Positions 26,710 through 37,757 are shown, numbered from the stretch's first letter. The stretch is DNA of 64,000 nucleotides from Miltoncostaea marina (GCF_018141525.1 NZ_CP064655.1:62001-126000), one strand, 5' to 3'. The notes: generated from the sequence alone by a model not told the origin. Made by a program: numbers and translations.

Positions 26710-27184
26710 ATGGAGCCGCTCAGGTACAGCTGGATCCTGCCCGGGCGCCTGGCGGTCGCCGAGCGGCCGGGGCGGGGCGGCCGCAGCCATCGCCGCGCCC
26801 TGCGCGCGGCCGAGATCGCCTGGTGGCGCGAGCAGGGCGTCGAGGCGGTCGTGTCCGCGATGCGCACCCGGCACGCCCTGGCGGACTACGCGGACGCCGG
26901 CCTCGTCGTGCGGTGGCACCCGCTGCGCGACCCCGCGCAGGCACGGGACGAGCTGCACGCGCTGACGCGCTCGGTGCGCGAGCTGCTCGACGAGCCCGGC
27001 GGCGCGGTGCTGGTGCACTGCGACCGCGCGAACGAGTGGCTCGGCGGGGATCGACGCGGCGCTGCGGCTGGCGCTGGGCCTCGCGCGCTCCCGGCGGGCG
27101 GCGCTCCGGGCGGCCGCAGCGGACGGCCTGCCTGTAGGCTCCCTGGCGACGTCGATCGTGGGCCGCCCCATGACGACGGCATGA
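26710..27184 (+). CDS. Dual-specificity-phosphatase-like protein, frameshifted and lacking the catalytic Arg
   Basis: The ATG has a strong GAGGAGG five bases upstream. The first frame reads RYSWILPGRLAVAERPGRGG, then VEAVVSAMRTRHALADYADA, then VLVHCDRANEWLGG. The position of VLVHC matches the P-loop strand of DSP phosphatases, but the HCX5R signature is broken (Trp where Arg belongs). After an extra G in the run 27046-27049 the second frame continues IDAALRLALGLARSRRAALR to a TGA at 27182-27184, matching the helix that follows the P-loop. So the gene is probably one phosphatase-like protein of about 157 residues, inactive in chemistry even if expressed. First gene before a glycan cluster. Confidence 0.6.
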
Positions 27185-27205
27185 CCACCGAGGGGGGCGG
27201 CGCGG

Positions 27206-28447
27206 GTGACCGCTCCGGAGTCGCCCGAGGGGACCGCCCGCATGACCGTCAGACGACCACGCCTCCTGCGCCGCCGCGGCCGATCCGGCGGCGGACCGGC
27301 CGAGGCGGGCCCGCGCGGCCGGCGGACGACCGCGGCCCGGCCCGCCGGTCCGCCGGGCGGGGGCGGCGCTGGCGAGCGCCCGTCGCTCGTGCTGGTGGAC
27401 GGGCGCATGGCGCGGCGCCGCAAGACCGGCATCGGCACCTACATCCACGAGCTGCGGCACGAGATGGAGACGAAGCCGGTCTCGGACCTGCGCGTCGAGT
27501 GGGTCTCGGGTCCCCCCGGGCTGCCGCGGCTCGGCCGGATCACCTCGTGGGGCAACCTGCTGCTCGACGTGCTCTGGCTGCACGTCCTGCTGCCGCTGAT
27601 CGCCTGGCGCCGGCGCGCCGCCGTGCTGCACGCGCCGGTCACGTGGGGCCCGTGGTGGAGCCCCTGCCCGACGGTGGTCACGATGCACGACCTGGCGTGG
27701 GAGCGCGTGCCCGATGCCTTTCCGGAGGGCTTCCGCAGGTACGCGAGGTTCTTCGCGCGGCGCTCGCTGCGCACGGCGACGCGGGTGATCGCGGTGTCGG
27801 AGTCGACGTCGCGCGACCTCCAGGAGCTCTACGGCCTCTCGCCCGAGCGGCTGCGCGTGGTCCCGAACGGCGTCTACCCGGACACGCGCCCGCCCGGGCC
27901 GCGGGAGCCGATCGTGTTGAGCGTGGGCATCCGCGAGCCGCGCAAGCGGATCGGGGTGCTCATCGAGGGGCACGCGCGCTACTACGCCGCGGCCCCCGCC
28001 GACCCGCCGCCCTGCCGCCTCCTGGTGGTCGGCGGACCCGGCGGGGACGAGGAGCACGTCCGCGCGGCGGCCGGGCCGGCGTGCGAGATCCGCGACTTCG
28101 TGCGCCGCGAGGAGCTCCTCGACCTCTACCGGCGGGCGACGCTGCTGGCCTACCCGTCGGCGTACGAGGGCTTCGGTCTGCCGGTGGTCGAGGCGATGGC
28201 GCACGGCTGCCCGGTGCTCTGCGCGCGCAACTCCTCGCTGGTCGAGATCGGCGGGCGCACGGCGCTCTTCCTCGACGAGGACCGGGTCACGCCGGAGGGG
28301 ATCGCCGAGGCGCTGGCGGAGGCGCTCTCGGACCGCGCGGCGCTGCGCGAGCGCGGCGAGGCGGGCCGCGAGGAGGCGGCGCGGTACTCCTGGCCGGCGT
28401 CGGCGACCGCGACCCGCGACGTCTACCGGCAGGCCGTGCGCAGGTGA
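27206..28447 (+). CDS. Glycosyltransferase family 4
   Basis: A 413-residue GT-B enzyme with an unusual 60-residue Arg/Gly/Pro-rich N-terminal extension; the fold starts near SLVLVDGRMARRRKTGIGTY. Motifs: VVTMHDLAWERVPDAFP, VIAVSESTSRDLQELY, LSVGIREPRKRIGVLIEGH and the EX7E motif PSAYEGFGLPVVEAMAHG. These resemble mannosyl- and rhamnosyltransferases of polysaccharide loci. The GTG at 27206 is the first start after the phosphatase-like gene; ATG at 27242 is an alternative. The stop overlaps the methyltransferase start (GTGA). Confidence 0.87.
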   Translation: MTAPESPEGTARMTVRRPRLLRRRGRSGGGPAEAGPRGRRTTAARPAGPPGGGGAGERPSLVLVDGRMARRRKTGIGTYIHELRHEMETKPVSDLRVEWVSGPPGLPRLGRITSWGNLLLDVLWLHVLLPLIAWRRRAAVLHAPVTWGPWWSPCPTVVTMHDLAWERVPDAFPEGFRRYARFFARRSLRTATRVIAVSESTSRDLQELYGLSPERLRVVPNGVYPDTRPPGPREPIVLSVGIREPRKRIGVLIEGHARYYAAAPADPPPCRLLVVGGPGGDEEHVRAAAGPACEIRDFVRREELLDLYRRATLLAYPSAYEGFGLPVVEAMAHGCPVLCARNSSLVEIGGRTALFLDEDRVTPEGIAEALAEALSDRAALRERGEAGREEAARYSWPASATATRDVYRQAVRR

Positions 28448-29304
28448 GCGGCGGCCGGCGCACGCCGGCCTGGGCGCGGCTGATGCTCCACAGCCACCGG
28501 CTCGGCTGGCGGTGGATCGCACGGGCGGCCCGGGCGCGGCGCGGCGGCGGGCACGTGCGCGGCGCGCTCTATCGCGTGCTCGTGCCGCTCGAGCCCTGGC
28601 GCTTCCACGAGCTCGGCCGGGTCGCGGACGAGCGCTTCTGCGGCGCGTGCCTCGACGTGTCGAGCCCGAAGCTGCTGGCGAGCCTCCTGAACGCGGAGGG
28701 CCAGGGGCGCTGGACGGGGATCGACCTCCTGGAGGACGAGATCGAGCTGTGGCGGGCGCTCGACCCGGCGCTCGACCTGCGGGTCGCCGACGCCCGCCGG
28801 CTGCCGTTCGCGGACGCCGCGTTCGACGCGGTGGCGTGCGTCTCGGTGATCGAGCACATCCCTGGCGACGGCGACGTCCGCGCGATGGCGGAGATCTGGC
28901 GCGTGCTGCGCCCGGGCGGCGTCCTGCACCTCACGACGAACGTCGCGGCCCGGCCGGCGGAGGTGCGCACGCCCCGCCCGGTCTACGCCGCGGCGGGGGC
29001 GGCGACCCCGGCGGAGGGCGACGCCGACGACGGGCGCGCGGGCGCCTTCTTCGAGCGTCGCTACGGCCCGGCGACCCTGGACGCCCGGCTGCTGGGGCTG
29101 CCCTGGCGGGAGGAGGCCCGCGAGTACGTCCGCGAGCGGCGCCCGGTGCACGCGCGGTTCTTCGGGGCGCGCCCGCTCTCGTTCCTCGCCGGCAACCTGC
29201 TGCCGCTGGTGGCGGCGCGCAACGTCATCCCGATCGGGGGACCGGCGGAGGTCGGCGGCGCTCCGTTCGGTGTCGTCTACCTGCGATTGCGCAAGCCCGA
29301 CTGA
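28444..29304 (+). CDS. SAM-dependent methyltransferase
   Basis: A 286-residue protein. A basic N-terminal region of about 55 residues is followed by a class I methyltransferase domain in which motif I is degenerate (ACLDVSSPKLLASLLNAEG, without GXGXG). It keeps TGIDLLEDEIELWR, VADARRLPFADAAFDAVACV, SVIEHIPGDGD and WRVLRPGGVLHLTT. The later region RRYGPATLDARLLG is typical of this group. Coupled by overlap to the GT4 gene upstream. The weak motif I could mean altered cofactor binding. Confidence 0.8.
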   Translation: MSGGRRTPAWARLMLHSHRLGWRWIARAARARRGGGHVRGALYRVLVPLEPWRFHELGRVADERFCGACLDVSSPKLLASLLNAEGQGRWTGIDLLEDEIELWRALDPALDLRVADARRLPFADAAFDAVACVSVIEHIPGDGDVRAMAEIWRVLRPGGVLHLTTNVAARPAEVRTPRPVYAAAGAATPAEGDADDGRAGAFFERRYGPATLDARLLGLPWREEAREYVRERRPVHARFFGARPLSFLAGNLLPLVAARNVIPIGGPAEVGGAPFGVVYLRLRKPD

Positions 29305-29342
29305 GCATCGGCGGGGCGCGGACAGTACGATCCGCAGATGCT

Positions 29343-30932
29343 GTGGACGCGACCTCGGCGGCGGTGCGCGGTCCGGAATCCCGCGCGGCGAGCCGTATCG
29401 GTACGGCGGCCCGGGTGACCACCCGGCCCACACGGCACGGCGAGCCGCCCATCGCGACCCCCGCGCCGGACCGCCGGCACGCGCGCCGCGACGCCCGCTT
29501 CCTGCCCCTGCTGTCCGGCCCGGCGGGCGCGGCGGCGGTGCGGCGGGTGCTGTCGGTGGCGGTGCTGGTGACGATCGACGTGACCGCCTGCTTCGCCGGG
29601 GTCTACGCGGCGCTGGCGATCAAGCTGCTCGTGCAGGGGCAGGCGGTCGATTCGGGCGCCATCTGGGCGGTGGAGCAGAAGGCGCTGCCCCTGGCGGCCG
29701 CGACGATGATCCTGGTCTTCGCCAAGAACCGCCTCTACGCGCCGCGCGAGCAGCGCGGCGGCGCGGCGCGGGTGCTGTCGTCGGTGACGCTGTCGACGCT
29801 CGTGGTGCTGGCGGTGACGCTCGTGGCCGGGTGGCGTTTCGACACCTACTACATCTTCTACGCGTCCTGGTTCCTGGTGAGCGTGCTGGTCGTGGCGCTG
29901 CGGGCGAGCTACGACAGCGTGACCGCGCTCGCCCTGGACGCGCTGCGGTTCGAGCGGCGGGCGCTGCTGGTCGGGTCGCCGGCGCTCGTCTCGTCGATCG
30001 CGGCGAGCCTCGAGCGCTCGGAGAGCCGCCAGGGCGTGCCCTACCGGGTGGTCGGCTCGCATCAGCTGATCGCCGGGCTCGGGCGCGAGGGCGCGGGCGG
30101 CGCGGCGGGCGAGCTGCGCCGGGCGCTCGACCCGGAGGCCGTGGACGAGGTGATCCTCACCGGCTGGGCGGGCGACGACGCGCCGGTGCTGGAGCTGCTC
30201 GAGGTGTGCCGCCGGCGCGGCCTGCCGGTGCGGCTCGCGCCCACGACGGCGGAGCTGCTGTCGCACTCGGTGCAGGCCGTGCCGGCCCCGGGCCTGCCGC
30301 TGTTCGAGCTGCGGCCGCCGGTGCTGGGCGGCGCCGCCTTCCTCGCCAAGCGCGCCTTCGACCTGGTGGTGGGCTCGCTGCTCGGCCTGCTGCTGATGCC
30401 GGTGCTCGCGGCGGCCGCGGTGGCGATCCGGCTGGAGGACGGCGGCCCGGTGCTGCACCGCGACCGGCGGGTCGGCGTGGAGGAGCACGAGTTCACCTGC
30501 TTCAAGCTGCGCACGATGCGGGTGGGCGCCCACCTGGAGCAGGACCGGCTCGAGCACGCCAACGAGGCTGACGGCGCCATCTTCAAGATGCGCGCCGACC
30601 CGCGCGTGACCCGGGTGGGCCGGGTGCTGCGGCGGCTGTCGATCGACGAGCTGCCGCAGCTCTGGAACGTCCTGCGCGGCGAGATGTCGCTCGTGGGGCC
30701 GCGGCCGCTGCCGCTACGCGACTACCAGCGGCTGGACGACCTCCACAAGAAGCGATACCTGGTGCTGCCCGGGCTCACCGGGCTGTGGCAGGTGAGCGGC
30801 CGCAGCGAGCTGTCGTTCGACGACCTGGTGCGGCTCGACTTCTATTACATCGAGACGTGGTCGATCTGGCTCGACCTGACGATCATGGCGCGCACGATCC
30901 CGGTGGTGCTGGGCCGCAAGGGTGCCTATTGA
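29343..30932 (+). CDS. Undecaprenyl-phosphate sugar phosphotransferase (polyprenyl glycosylphosphotransferase)
   Basis: A roughly 529-residue initiating enzyme that transfers sugar-1-phosphate from a nucleotide sugar to undecaprenyl phosphate. Four or five N-terminal spans (from VLSVAVLVTIDVTACFAGVY) and a CoA-binding-like central domain precede the PNPT domain: FLAKRAFDLVVGSLLGLLL, CFKLRTMRVGAH, DPRVTRVGRVLRRLSIDELP, QLWNVLRGEMSLVGPRP and LPGLTGLWQVSGRS. It defines this cluster as one that starts a new lipid-linked glycan. The start is uncertain: TACGAT at 29326 sits 6 nt before an out-of-frame ATG; GTG 29343 and GTG 29416 are in frame. Confidence 0.92.
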   Translation: MDATSAAVRGPESRAASRIGTAARVTTRPTRHGEPPIATPAPDRRHARRDARFLPLLSGPAGAAAVRRVLSVAVLVTIDVTACFAGVYAALAIKLLVQGQAVDSGAIWAVEQKALPLAAATMILVFAKNRLYAPREQRGGAARVLSSVTLSTLVVLAVTLVAGWRFDTYYIFYASWFLVSVLVVALRASYDSVTALALDALRFERRALLVGSPALVSSIAASLERSESRQGVPYRVVGSHQLIAGLGREGAGGAAGELRRALDPEAVDEVILTGWAGDDAPVLELLEVCRRRGLPVRLAPTTAELLSHSVQAVPAPGLPLFELRPPVLGGAAFLAKRAFDLVVGSLLGLLLMPVLAAAAVAIRLEDGGPVLHRDRRVGVEEHEFTCFKLRTMRVGAHLEQDRLEHANEADGAIFKMRADPRVTRVGRVLRRLSIDELPQLWNVLRGEMSLVGPRPLPLRDYQRLDDLHKKRYLVLPGLTGLWQVSGRSELSFDDLVRLDFYYIETWSIWLDLTIMARTIPVVLGRKGAY

Positions 30933-31330
30933 GCCCCCGCTGGGGCGCCTCGGCGCGCGGCGCGGGCGCGCGCGGCGACGCGCGGTCGTCGGCGGGGGAG
31001 CCCGGTGGACTCCCGCAGCCGGCGGCGGCCGGCGGGCCCGGCGCGGCCGCGGGGGGCGATCCCGACCCCGACGCGCTGCTCGTGGCGCTGCGGCGCGCGG
31101 GCGGCGAGCCGCCGCTGCCGCCGCTCCGCATCCCCGAGCCCGCCGCCTCGGCGCGGCGCGGGCCGGCGGGCCGGCTGGTCTCGTCCGCGCGGCGCGCGGT
31201 CGTGCGCCTGCTGACCCCCGAGCTCGCGGGCCTGCTCGCCCAGCTCGAGCGCGACCGCCACCGCCAGCGCGCCGAGATCGCCCGCCTCGAGCGCCGGGTC
31301 GCCGACCTGGAGCGCGAGCGGGGCGGCTGA
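30929..31330 (+). CDS. Small protein with C-terminal coiled coil
   Basis: A 133-residue protein with no recognised function. The TTG start overlaps the upstream stop (TTGA). Residues 1-70 are Gly/Ala/Pro-rich. RGPAGRLVSSARRAVVRLL and LTPELAGLLAQLERDRHRQR form an amphipathic helix, then EIARLERRVADLERER is a coiled coil. The arginine-rich helix plus coiled coil resembles the N-terminal module of the methyltransferase at 4502-5687, so this may be a detached version acting as a membrane-proximal scaffold. Inference only. Confidence 0.65.
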   Translation: MSPRWGASARGAGARGDARSSAGEPGGLPQPAAAGGPGAAAGGDPDPDALLVALRRAGGEPPLPPLRIPEPAASARRGPAGRLVSSARRAVVRLLTPELAGLLAQLERDRHRQRAEIARLERRVADLERERGG

Positions 31331-31334
31331 GCGC

Positions 31335-32519
31335 GTGCGGGTCGCGTTCGTCGTCCAGCGGTACGGCGAGGGCGTGGCGGGCGGCGCGGAGGCGCTCTGC
31401 CGCGCCACCGCGCGGGCGCTGGCGGCGCGAGGGGACGAGGTCGAGATCTACACGACCACCGCCCGCGACTACCTGACCTGGGCGCCGCACTTCGCGCCGG
31501 GGACCGAGCGGGACGGCGACGTGGTCGTTCACCGCTTTCCGGCCGAGCCGCCGGACCCGTCGCGGTCGGCCGCGCTCGTGCGGCGCCTGTCGCTGGCCGG
31601 CGGCGGCGACGCCGCCGAGGAGCGGGCCTGGGCGCTGGCGCAGGGTCCCGTGGCCCCGGGCATGCTGCGGGCGCTGGCCGGCGCCCGGGCGCGTCACGAG
31701 GCGCTCGCGCTGTGGACCTACCTGTACGCCACCTCGCAGCTGGCGTTGCCGCTGGCCCGGGAGCGCTCCGTGCTCGTGCCGCTGGCCCACGACGAGCCGA
31801 TGCTGCGCTTCGCGCTCAGTCGCGGCCTGGTGCGGATGGCGGCGGGGCTGGCGTTCATGACGCCCGAGGAGCGGCGGCTGGTGGACGACCTGCACGGCAT
31901 CCGCGGCCGGCCGGAGGCGATCGTGGGCGCGGGGCTCGACCCCGCCCCGGCCGGCGACGGGGCGCGGGCGCGCGCGCGGCTCGCCGCCCTGCCGCCCCGG
32001 TTCGCGCTCTACGTGGGGCGGGTGGACGCCGCCAAGGGCCTCGACGCGCTCGTGCGCGCCCACGCCCGCTACCGGGCCGCGGGCGGCAGCCTGGCGCTGG
32101 TGCTGGCCGGCCGGCCGGCCGGCCAGCTGGCGCTGCCGGCCTGGGTGCGGACGACCGGGTTCGTGGACGAGGCGACCCGCGCCGACCTGCTGGACGCCGC
32201 GGAGGTCGTCGTGGTGCCCTCGGCCAACGAGAGCCTCTCGCTGCTCGCGCTGGAGGCCTGGGGCGCCGGCCGGCCGACGCTCGCCACGGCGCGCTCCGAC
32301 GTGCTGGCCGGGCAGACGGCCCGCTCGGGCGGCGGCCTGCTCTACACCGACGACCTCACCTACGCGCGCCAGCTCTCGCGCCTCGCGGCCGACCCCAGAT
32401 TGCGCGAGGCGCTCGGCGGGATGGGCCGGCGCTGGGTCGCCGGGCAGACCTGGGACGCGTGCGCCCGCCGCTGGCGGGGCCTGCTCGCGCGCGTCCGGCG
32501 TCCCCTGGCCGCCCGCTGA
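31335..32519 (+). CDS. Glycosyltransferase family 4 (RYG-GGAE subgroup)
   Basis: A 394-residue GT-B enzyme. The N-terminus VVQRYGEGVAGGAEALC and the late QTARSGGGLLYTDDL place it with 1096-2301 and 3335-4492. The donor half shows LYVGRVDAAKGLDALVRAH and VVPSANESLSLLALEAWG with EX7E. It is the last gene of the rightward cluster, four bases after the coiled-coil gene. The presence of the same subfamily in two separate operons suggests that both make related repeat units. Confidence 0.9.
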   Translation: MRVAFVVQRYGEGVAGGAEALCRATARALAARGDEVEIYTTTARDYLTWAPHFAPGTERDGDVVVHRFPAEPPDPSRSAALVRRLSLAGGGDAAEERAWALAQGPVAPGMLRALAGARARHEALALWTYLYATSQLALPLARERSVLVPLAHDEPMLRFALSRGLVRMAAGLAFMTPEERRLVDDLHGIRGRPEAIVGAGLDPAPAGDGARARARLAALPPRFALYVGRVDAAKGLDALVRAHARYRAAGGSLALVLAGRPAGQLALPAWVRTTGFVDEATRADLLDAAEVVVVPSANESLSLLALEAWGAGRPTLATARSDVLAGQTARSGGGLLYTDDLTYARQLSRLAADPRLREALGGMGRRWVAGQTWDACARRWRGLLARVRRPLAAR

Positions 32520-32521
32520 CG

Positions 32522-32559
32522 CCGACGGCCCCGCCCAGGTGGGCGGACGGGGCCGTCGG
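32522..32559. terminator. Bidirectional terminator-like hairpin
   Basis: Perfect 12-bp arms CCGACGGCCCCG (32522-32533) and CGGGGCCGTCGG (32548-32559) between the convergent GT4 and glutamine synthetase genes. No T-tract, as is usual for terminators of GC-rich actinobacteria. Confidence 0.7.
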
Positions 32560-32582
32560 GGCGGGGGCTCGGGGCGCCCGGG

Positions 32583-34727
<2,145 letters not shown>

Positions 34728-34769
34728 GGCTTGGCGGGGCCCTCCTTGTGTGTGCTCGGGCGGCACCGG

Positions 34770-34775
34770 ATGGTA
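34770..34775 (-). promoter_or_regulatory. Possible -10 element of glnN
   Basis: TACCAT on the minus strand about 43 nt before the ATG, giving a leader that contains AAGGAGGG. No convincing -35 was seen. Confidence 0.3.
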
Positions 34776-34896
34776 CGACCGGGTACCCATCGGACGTCTT
34801 GTGACCATGGGCCAAACGCGGCGGCGGATCTTTCGCCGCGTGGACAAACGTCGCCGACCGGGCCGGGGCCTGCTTGAAACCCGGTTCCCCGCCGCC

Positions 34897-34902
34897 CATT
34901 GT
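34897..34902 (+). promoter_or_regulatory. -10 element of the PucR-family gene
   Basis: CATTGT ends 7 nt before GTG 34910; the spacing fits the leaderless pattern and decides this start over upstream TTG 34874. Confidence 0.4.
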
Positions 34903-34909
34903 GGTGGCC

Positions 34910-36547
34910 GTGACCGCCCACGCACCGATCGCAGCGCCCGCCGGCGAGGCCGCCACCCTGGCCGACCTGATGCGCCTGGCGGCCCTCGCGGGGACCCGCC
35001 TGGTGCCGCCCAGGGCCCCGCTCGACGCCGCGGTCACCTCCATCGTGCTGGCCGACGCCGACGCCCCGGCCGAGGCGGGCGCGCTGCTCGTCGCGCCCGA
35101 GCCGCCGGCCGAGGTGCCCGCCGGGTGCGTGGCCGTGCTCTGCCGCGCCGCGCCGCCCCGCGGGGTCGGCGTGCCGGCGCTCGTGCTGCCGCCGGGGGCC
35201 GCCTGGGGCGAGGTGATCGCCGCGCTGGCGAGCGCGGTGACCGGCGGCGGCGCCCAGGCGGCGGCGGCCCGGGCCCGGGCCGGCCTGCGCGCCCCGCTCG
35301 TGGAGGGGCGCGGCCACGCGGGCATCGCCGAGGCGGCCGCGACGATGCTCGGCACCCCGGTGGCGATCCTCGACGAGTACCTCGACGTGCGCGGCGCGCA
35401 CGGGCTCGACGCGGAGCAGGAGGCCTTCCTCGCCGAGGCCATCGTGCGCGCCCGCGGCCACGGGCCGGCCTCGGTGATGGGCCCGTTCGTCGAGGAGCGC
35501 ATGCCGGGCGTCCGCCGCGATGCCATCACCGGGCCCGCGGGCCCGGTGGGCGTGCTCGTCGCCTGGCTGGGCGACCCGCTCTCGCCGGTGGAGCGGGGCA
35601 TCGTCACCGAGGTCTGCGAGGCCGCCGTGATGGAGCGGGCGCGCGAGGAGGTCGTCACCGCGACCGAGTCGCGGCTGCGGGGCGACCTCATCGAGGAGCT
35701 GATGGCCGGCGAGGCGGTCAGCCGCGAGTCGATCGTGCGCCGGGCCCGCCACCTGGGCGCCGACCTGTCGGACGGCGCCGTCGCGCTCATCGGGACGCTG
35801 CAGGACCCCCACACGGAGGGGCGCCTGATCACCGACCCGCGCCTCGTGCGGCGCTTCCTGCAGCAGGCGCGCGCGGCGATCGACCTGCACTGGCCGCGCT
35901 CGCTGGTCGACTGGAACGAAGGCCGGCTGCTCGCCCTGCTGCCGCCCGCGGGCCGGGGCGCGGGGGGCGACCCCACCCGCGAGGAGATCGAGGCCCAGGC
36001 GTTCACGCTCGGCAAGCGCCTGCTCGGCGCCACGCGCGCCACCGTCCCCGGGCTGGCGCTCACCCTCGCGCTCTCGCGCTACACGCCCGAGCCCGAGCGC
36101 CTCGGCGTGGCGCTCGACGAGTCGCGCCTCGCGCTGTCGATCGGCGAGCGGCTGGGGCGCATCGGCGAGGTCGTGACCTTCGAGGAGACCGGCACCTACA
36201 AGCTGCTCTTCCAGATCTTCGCGGACCGCCCGGAGGAGCTGATCGCCTTCTACGACCAGACCATCGCGCCGCTCGTCCGCTACGACGAGCAGTACCAGAC
36301 GGAGCTCGTCGGCACGCTCTCCACCTACCTGGGCAACGACTGCAACCTGGCCGCCACGGCGAGCACCCTCTACACGCACCGCCACACGGTGCGGTACCGG
36401 CTCGACCGCATCGCGGAGCTGTCCGGGCTCGACATCGGCAGGACCGACGACCGCGAGAAGCTCTCGCTGGGCCTGAAGGCCATGCGGTTGCTCGGCCGGC
36501 GCGTCGCGGTCCCCGCCGGGAAGGCCGCCAGGCGCAAGGCGAGTTGA
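34910..36547 (+). CDS. PucR-family helix-turn-helix transcriptional regulator
   Basis: A 545-residue regulator. The N-terminal part (about residues 15-105) resembles a PucR-type ligand domain ([17 protein letters not shown]). The middle holds a GAF-like and a GGDEF-like region ([36 protein letters not shown]). The C-terminus is the Puc[44 protein letters not shown], then [13 protein letters not shown]. PucR-like proteins act on purine or amino-acid nitrogen metabolism; its divergent placement beside GSIII suggests it senses nitrogen state and controls glnN. That regulation is inference. Confidence 0.88.
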   Translation: MTAHAPIAAPAGEAATLADLMRLAALAGTRLVPPRAPLDAAVTSIVLADADAPAEAGALLVAPEPPAEVPAGCVAVLCRAAPPRGVGVPALVLPPGAAWGEVIAALASAVTGGGAQAAAARARAGLRAPLVEGRGHAGIAEAAATMLGTPVAILDEYLDVRGAHGLDAEQEAFLAEAIVRARGHGPASVMGPFVEERMPGVRRDAITGPAGPVGVLVAWLGDPLSPVERGIVTEVCEAAVMERAREEVVTATESRLRGDLIEELMAGEAVSRESIVRRARHLGADLSDGAVALIGTLQDPHTEGRLITDPRLVRRFLQQARAAIDLHWPRSLVDWNEGRLLALLPPAGRGAGGDPTREEIEAQAFTLGKRLLGATRATVPGLALTLALSRYTPEPERLGVALDESRLALSIGERLGRIGEVVTFEETGTYKLLFQIFADRPEELIAFYDQTIAPLVRYDEQYQTELVGTLSTYLGNDCNLAATASTLYTHRHTVRYRLDRIAELSGLDIGRTDDREKLSLGLKAMRLLGRRVAVPAGKAARRKAS

Positions 36548-36561
36548 CCCGGGCGGGCCGC

Positions 36562-36567
36562 TACCCT
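36562..36567 (+). promoter_or_regulatory. -10 element of the zinc-ribbon gene
   Basis: TACCCT ends 6 nt before ATG 36574, inside the short gap after the PucR gene. Confidence 0.35.
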
Positions 36568-36573
36568 GTGGCC

Positions 36574-36924
36574 ATGCGCGATCCCTCCACCCGTCCCCAC
36601 CGCGGCGAGCCGATGCGCTGCCCGTCGTGCGGCACCCGCCTGGTCGAGCTCGAGCGCAGCGACGTGCTCATCGACGCCTGCCCGGAGTGCCGCGGCGTCT
36701 GGCTCGACCGCGGCGAGCTCGACCGCATCCTCGACCGCGAGCGGCGCGCCGCCGCCGGCGTGCGCGACGACGACGAGGACTTCTTCGTCGAGATGGAGGG
36801 CCGGCGCGGCGGTGGGCGCCGCGAGGCGCCGCGCGACGACGACCGCGACCGCGACCGGGACCGCGATCGGCCCAGGCGCCGCCGCAAGGGCCTGCTCGAG
36901 GACCTCTTCGACCTCGACTTCTAG
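36574..36924 (+). CDS. Zinc-ribbon protein (zf-TFIIB family)
   Basis: A 116-residue protein with one zinc ribbon at about residues 15-52: MRCPSCGTRLVELERSDVLI, then ACPECRGVWLDRGELDRIL. This is the zf-TFIIB motif of small bacterial proteins of unknown role. It is followed by an acidic stretch (DDDEDFFVEMEG) and a run of alternating Asp-Arg (about residues 88-98), with DRDRDRDR, then a basic patch RPRRRRK and an acidic end. Its stop TAG shares the palindrome CTAG (36921-36924) with the stop of the convergent aminotransferase gene. Confidence 0.82.
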   Translation: MRDPSTRPHRGEPMRCPSCGTRLVELERSDVLIDACPECRGVWLDRGELDRILDRERRAAAGVRDDDEDFFVEMEGRRGGGRREAPRDDDRDRDRDRDRPRRRRKGLLEDLFDLDF

Positions 36925-37757
36925 GCCGTCGCGGCGCGCAGCAGCGCCGCCAGGCGCGCCGCCCAGGGGCCCGGGCGGCCGTCGCCGACCGGCGCGCCGT
37001 CGACCGCCACGACGGCGGTCGCCCCGCGCAGCGCGCTGACGAGCACGATCTCGTCGGCCCCGCGCCAGCCCGCCTCGTCGAGCGCGGCCTCGCGCACCGG
37101 CAGCGACTCCATCACCAGCTCGCGCGCGACGCCCGGCAACAGCCCGTCGGCCGGCGCGGTCACGAGCGCGCCGCCGACCGCGCAGACCACGTTGGCGACC
37201 GCGGCCTCGCCCAGCCGGCCGCGGTCGTCGAGCAGCAGCGCGTGGTCGGCGCCGGCGGCCTCCGCGCGGCGCTGGCTCCAGCGGTGGCCCGCGTAGGAGA
37301 GCGTCTTGTGCTCGGCGATCCGGTTGCCGGGCAGCCAGGCGCCGCGCACGGCCGCCGCGCGCGCCGTCCCGGGGGCCTCCGGCAGCGGCGCCTCGGGCGC
37401 GGCCTCCACCAGCACGGAGGGCAGCGCCGTCACCCGCAGCCGCACCCGCAGGTCGCCCCCCCCGGCCGCCGCGACCGCCTCCGCGACGGCCCGCTCCAGC
37501 GTCCCGCGGCCGGGCAGCGGCCCGATGCCGAGCGCGCGCGCGGAGCCCTCCATGCGCCGCAGGTGGCGCTCCAGCAGCGGCACGCGACCGCCCGCGCCGC
37601 GCATCGTCTCGAACAGCCCCTCGCCCCAGCGGACGCCCGGGTCGGCGATCGGCAGCGCCGCCGCGGCCGGGTCGACCAGCGCGCCGTCGAGCCAGACGAC
37701 CGGTGTGTGAGAATGCCCCGCCAGAGATCCCGGTCCCCGGCTCGAGGAGCGCAGCAT
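36921..37757 (-). CDS. pabC: PLP-dependent class IV aminotransferase, aminodeoxychorismate lyase-like
   Basis: A 278-residue fold-type IV PLP enzyme. Motifs: GVRWGEGLFETMRGAGGRVP (about residues 42-61), LERHLRRMEGSARALG, RLRVTALPSV, the lysine region IAEHKTLSYAGHRWSQR with the Schiff-base Lys, LLLDDRGRLGEAAVANVVCA and the C-terminal DEIVLVSALRGATAV. Aminodeoxychorismate lyase (folate pathway), D-amino-acid and branched-chain aminotransferases share these features; PabC is preferred by length and the ETMRG motif. The ATG at 37757 overlaps the divergent gene's ATG in GCATGC; TAGTCT lies 5 nt upstream. Start uncertain. Confidence 0.75.
   Translation of the reverse strand: MLRSSSRGPGSLAGHSHTPVVWLDGALVDPAAAALPIADPGVRWGEGLFETMRGAGGRVPLLERHLRRMEGSARALGIGPLPGRGTLERAVAEAVAAAGGGDLRVRLRVTALPSVLVEAAPEAPLPEAPGTARAAAVRGAWLPGNRIAEHKTLSYAGHRWSQRRAEAAGADHALLLDDRGRLGEAAVANVVCAVGGALVTAPADGLLPGVARELVMESLPVREAALDEAGWRGADEIVLVSALRGATAVVAVDGAPVGDGRPGPWAARLAALLRAATA

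Noticed and set aside
36838-36870. Asp-Arg codon run in the zinc-ribbon gene as a variable tandem repeat
   Set aside because: Only about five imperfect units; ordinary low-complexity linker.
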